Shown here: piece after piece, positions 5,995-6,341 of the stretch | Layout: every line of letters begins with the position of its first letter | Numbering within the stretch: the stretch's first letter is position 1 | Source of the DNA: an uncultured Mycoplasmataceae bacterium | GTDB lineage: Bacteria; Bacillota_I; Bacilli_A; Mycoplasmatales; Mycoplasmoidaceae | Direction of reading: 5' to 3' | NCBI GenBank assembly: GCA_949299825.1 | Contig: CASGBP010000013.1 | Span: 1-6,341 of the forward strand | DNA length: 6,341 nucleotides | Notes under the pieces: generated by a model | The model's input: the letters and a program-made list of their open reading frames with translations, nothing else | Told to the model about the DNA's origin: nothing | Databases searched by the model: none | Position numbers and translations under genes: made by a program

Positions 5995-6341
5995 ATGTTG
6001 CAACCAAAAAGAACAAAATATCGTAAACCTCATAAGATAAGTTACAAAGGAAAAGCTAAGGGTAATACATATGTAAGTTTTGGTGAGTATGGTTTAATGG
6101 CTACTAAGGGTGCTTGAATTGATACTAAACAAATTGAAGCAGCACGGATTGCCATCTCTAAACGTTTAGGAAAAACTGGAAAAATGTGAATTAGAATCTT
6201 TCCTCACTTATCAATGACTAAAAAACCATTAGAAGTAAGAATGGGATCAGGTAAAGGTTCACCAGAAAAATGAGTAGCAGTTGTTAAGGAAGGAACTGTT
6301 ATGTTTGAAGTAGCTGGTATCCCTGAAGATTTATCAAAAAA
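5995..6341 (+). CDS. rplP: 50S ribosomal protein L16, 3' end beyond the window
   Basis: L16 binds 23S rRNA near the A site and the elbow of A-site tRNA, and is added late in large-subunit assembly. The visible 115 codons read MLQPKRTKYRKPHKISYKGK, then VSFGEYGLMATKGAWIDTKQ (Trp41), RLGKTGKMWIRIFPHLSMTK (Trp65), RMGSGKGSPEKWVAVVKEG (Trp93) and FEVAGIPED. All are strong family blocks. The three Trp codons are TGA (6115, 6187, 6271). A full protein has about 135-140 residues, so about 20-25 are missing at the C end. The start lies 3 nt after the rpsC stop, with AAAGGAG at 5982-5988 inside the end of rpsC. In the classical order rpmC (L29) and rpsQ (S17) would follow. Confidence 0.97.

Overview
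This window is a piece of a mollicute (mycoplasma-type) chromosome that carries the 5' part of the S10 ribosomal protein operon. All genes lie on the + strand. The sequence is AT-rich, and every reading frame needs UGA to be read as tryptophan. I located 19 tryptophan positions in seven of the nine proteins after reading, and all 19 are TGA. The ordinary stop codons are TAA and TAG. Long charged tails on L3, L23 and L22 resemble those of the Mycoplasma pneumoniae relatives in the broad sense (Mycoplasmoides, Malacoplasma, Ureaplasma). I cannot name the species.

Layout. Positions 1-933 hold the 3' part (about 310 residues) of a zinc-dependent medium-chain dehydrogenase that closely resembles TarJ, the NADPH-dependent ribulose-5-phosphate reductase that makes ribitol 5-phosphate. 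Positions 934-1117 are an AT-rich intergenic region with a -10 box (1014-1019). Starting at the predicted transcription start there is a long imperfect hairpin (1025-1092, 24 base pairs), followed by the S10 ribosome binding site. From 1118 to the end run rpsJ (S10), rplC (L3), rplD (L4), rplW (L23), rplB (L2), rpsS (S19), rplV (L22), rpsC (S3) and a partial rplP (L16), in the classical bacterial order. Spacings run from a 1-nt overlap to 32 nt, so this is one transcription unit.

How the genes work together. S10, S19 and S3 build the head of the small subunit. L2, L3, L4, L16, L22 and L23 build the core, peptidyl-transferase surroundings and exit tunnel of the large subunit. The unusual points are: (1) L22 is about twice normal length and ends in a CxxC...CxxC zinc-ribbon-like module; (2) S3 has lost the GxxG signature of its KH domain (EPDV stands there); (3) the operon leader can fold into a long hairpin that begins at the predicted mRNA 5' end; (4) a TarJ-like enzyme is present in a lineage expected to lack a wall and wall teichoic acid. 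No minus-strand gene, tRNA, rRNA, CRISPR array or mobile element was seen.
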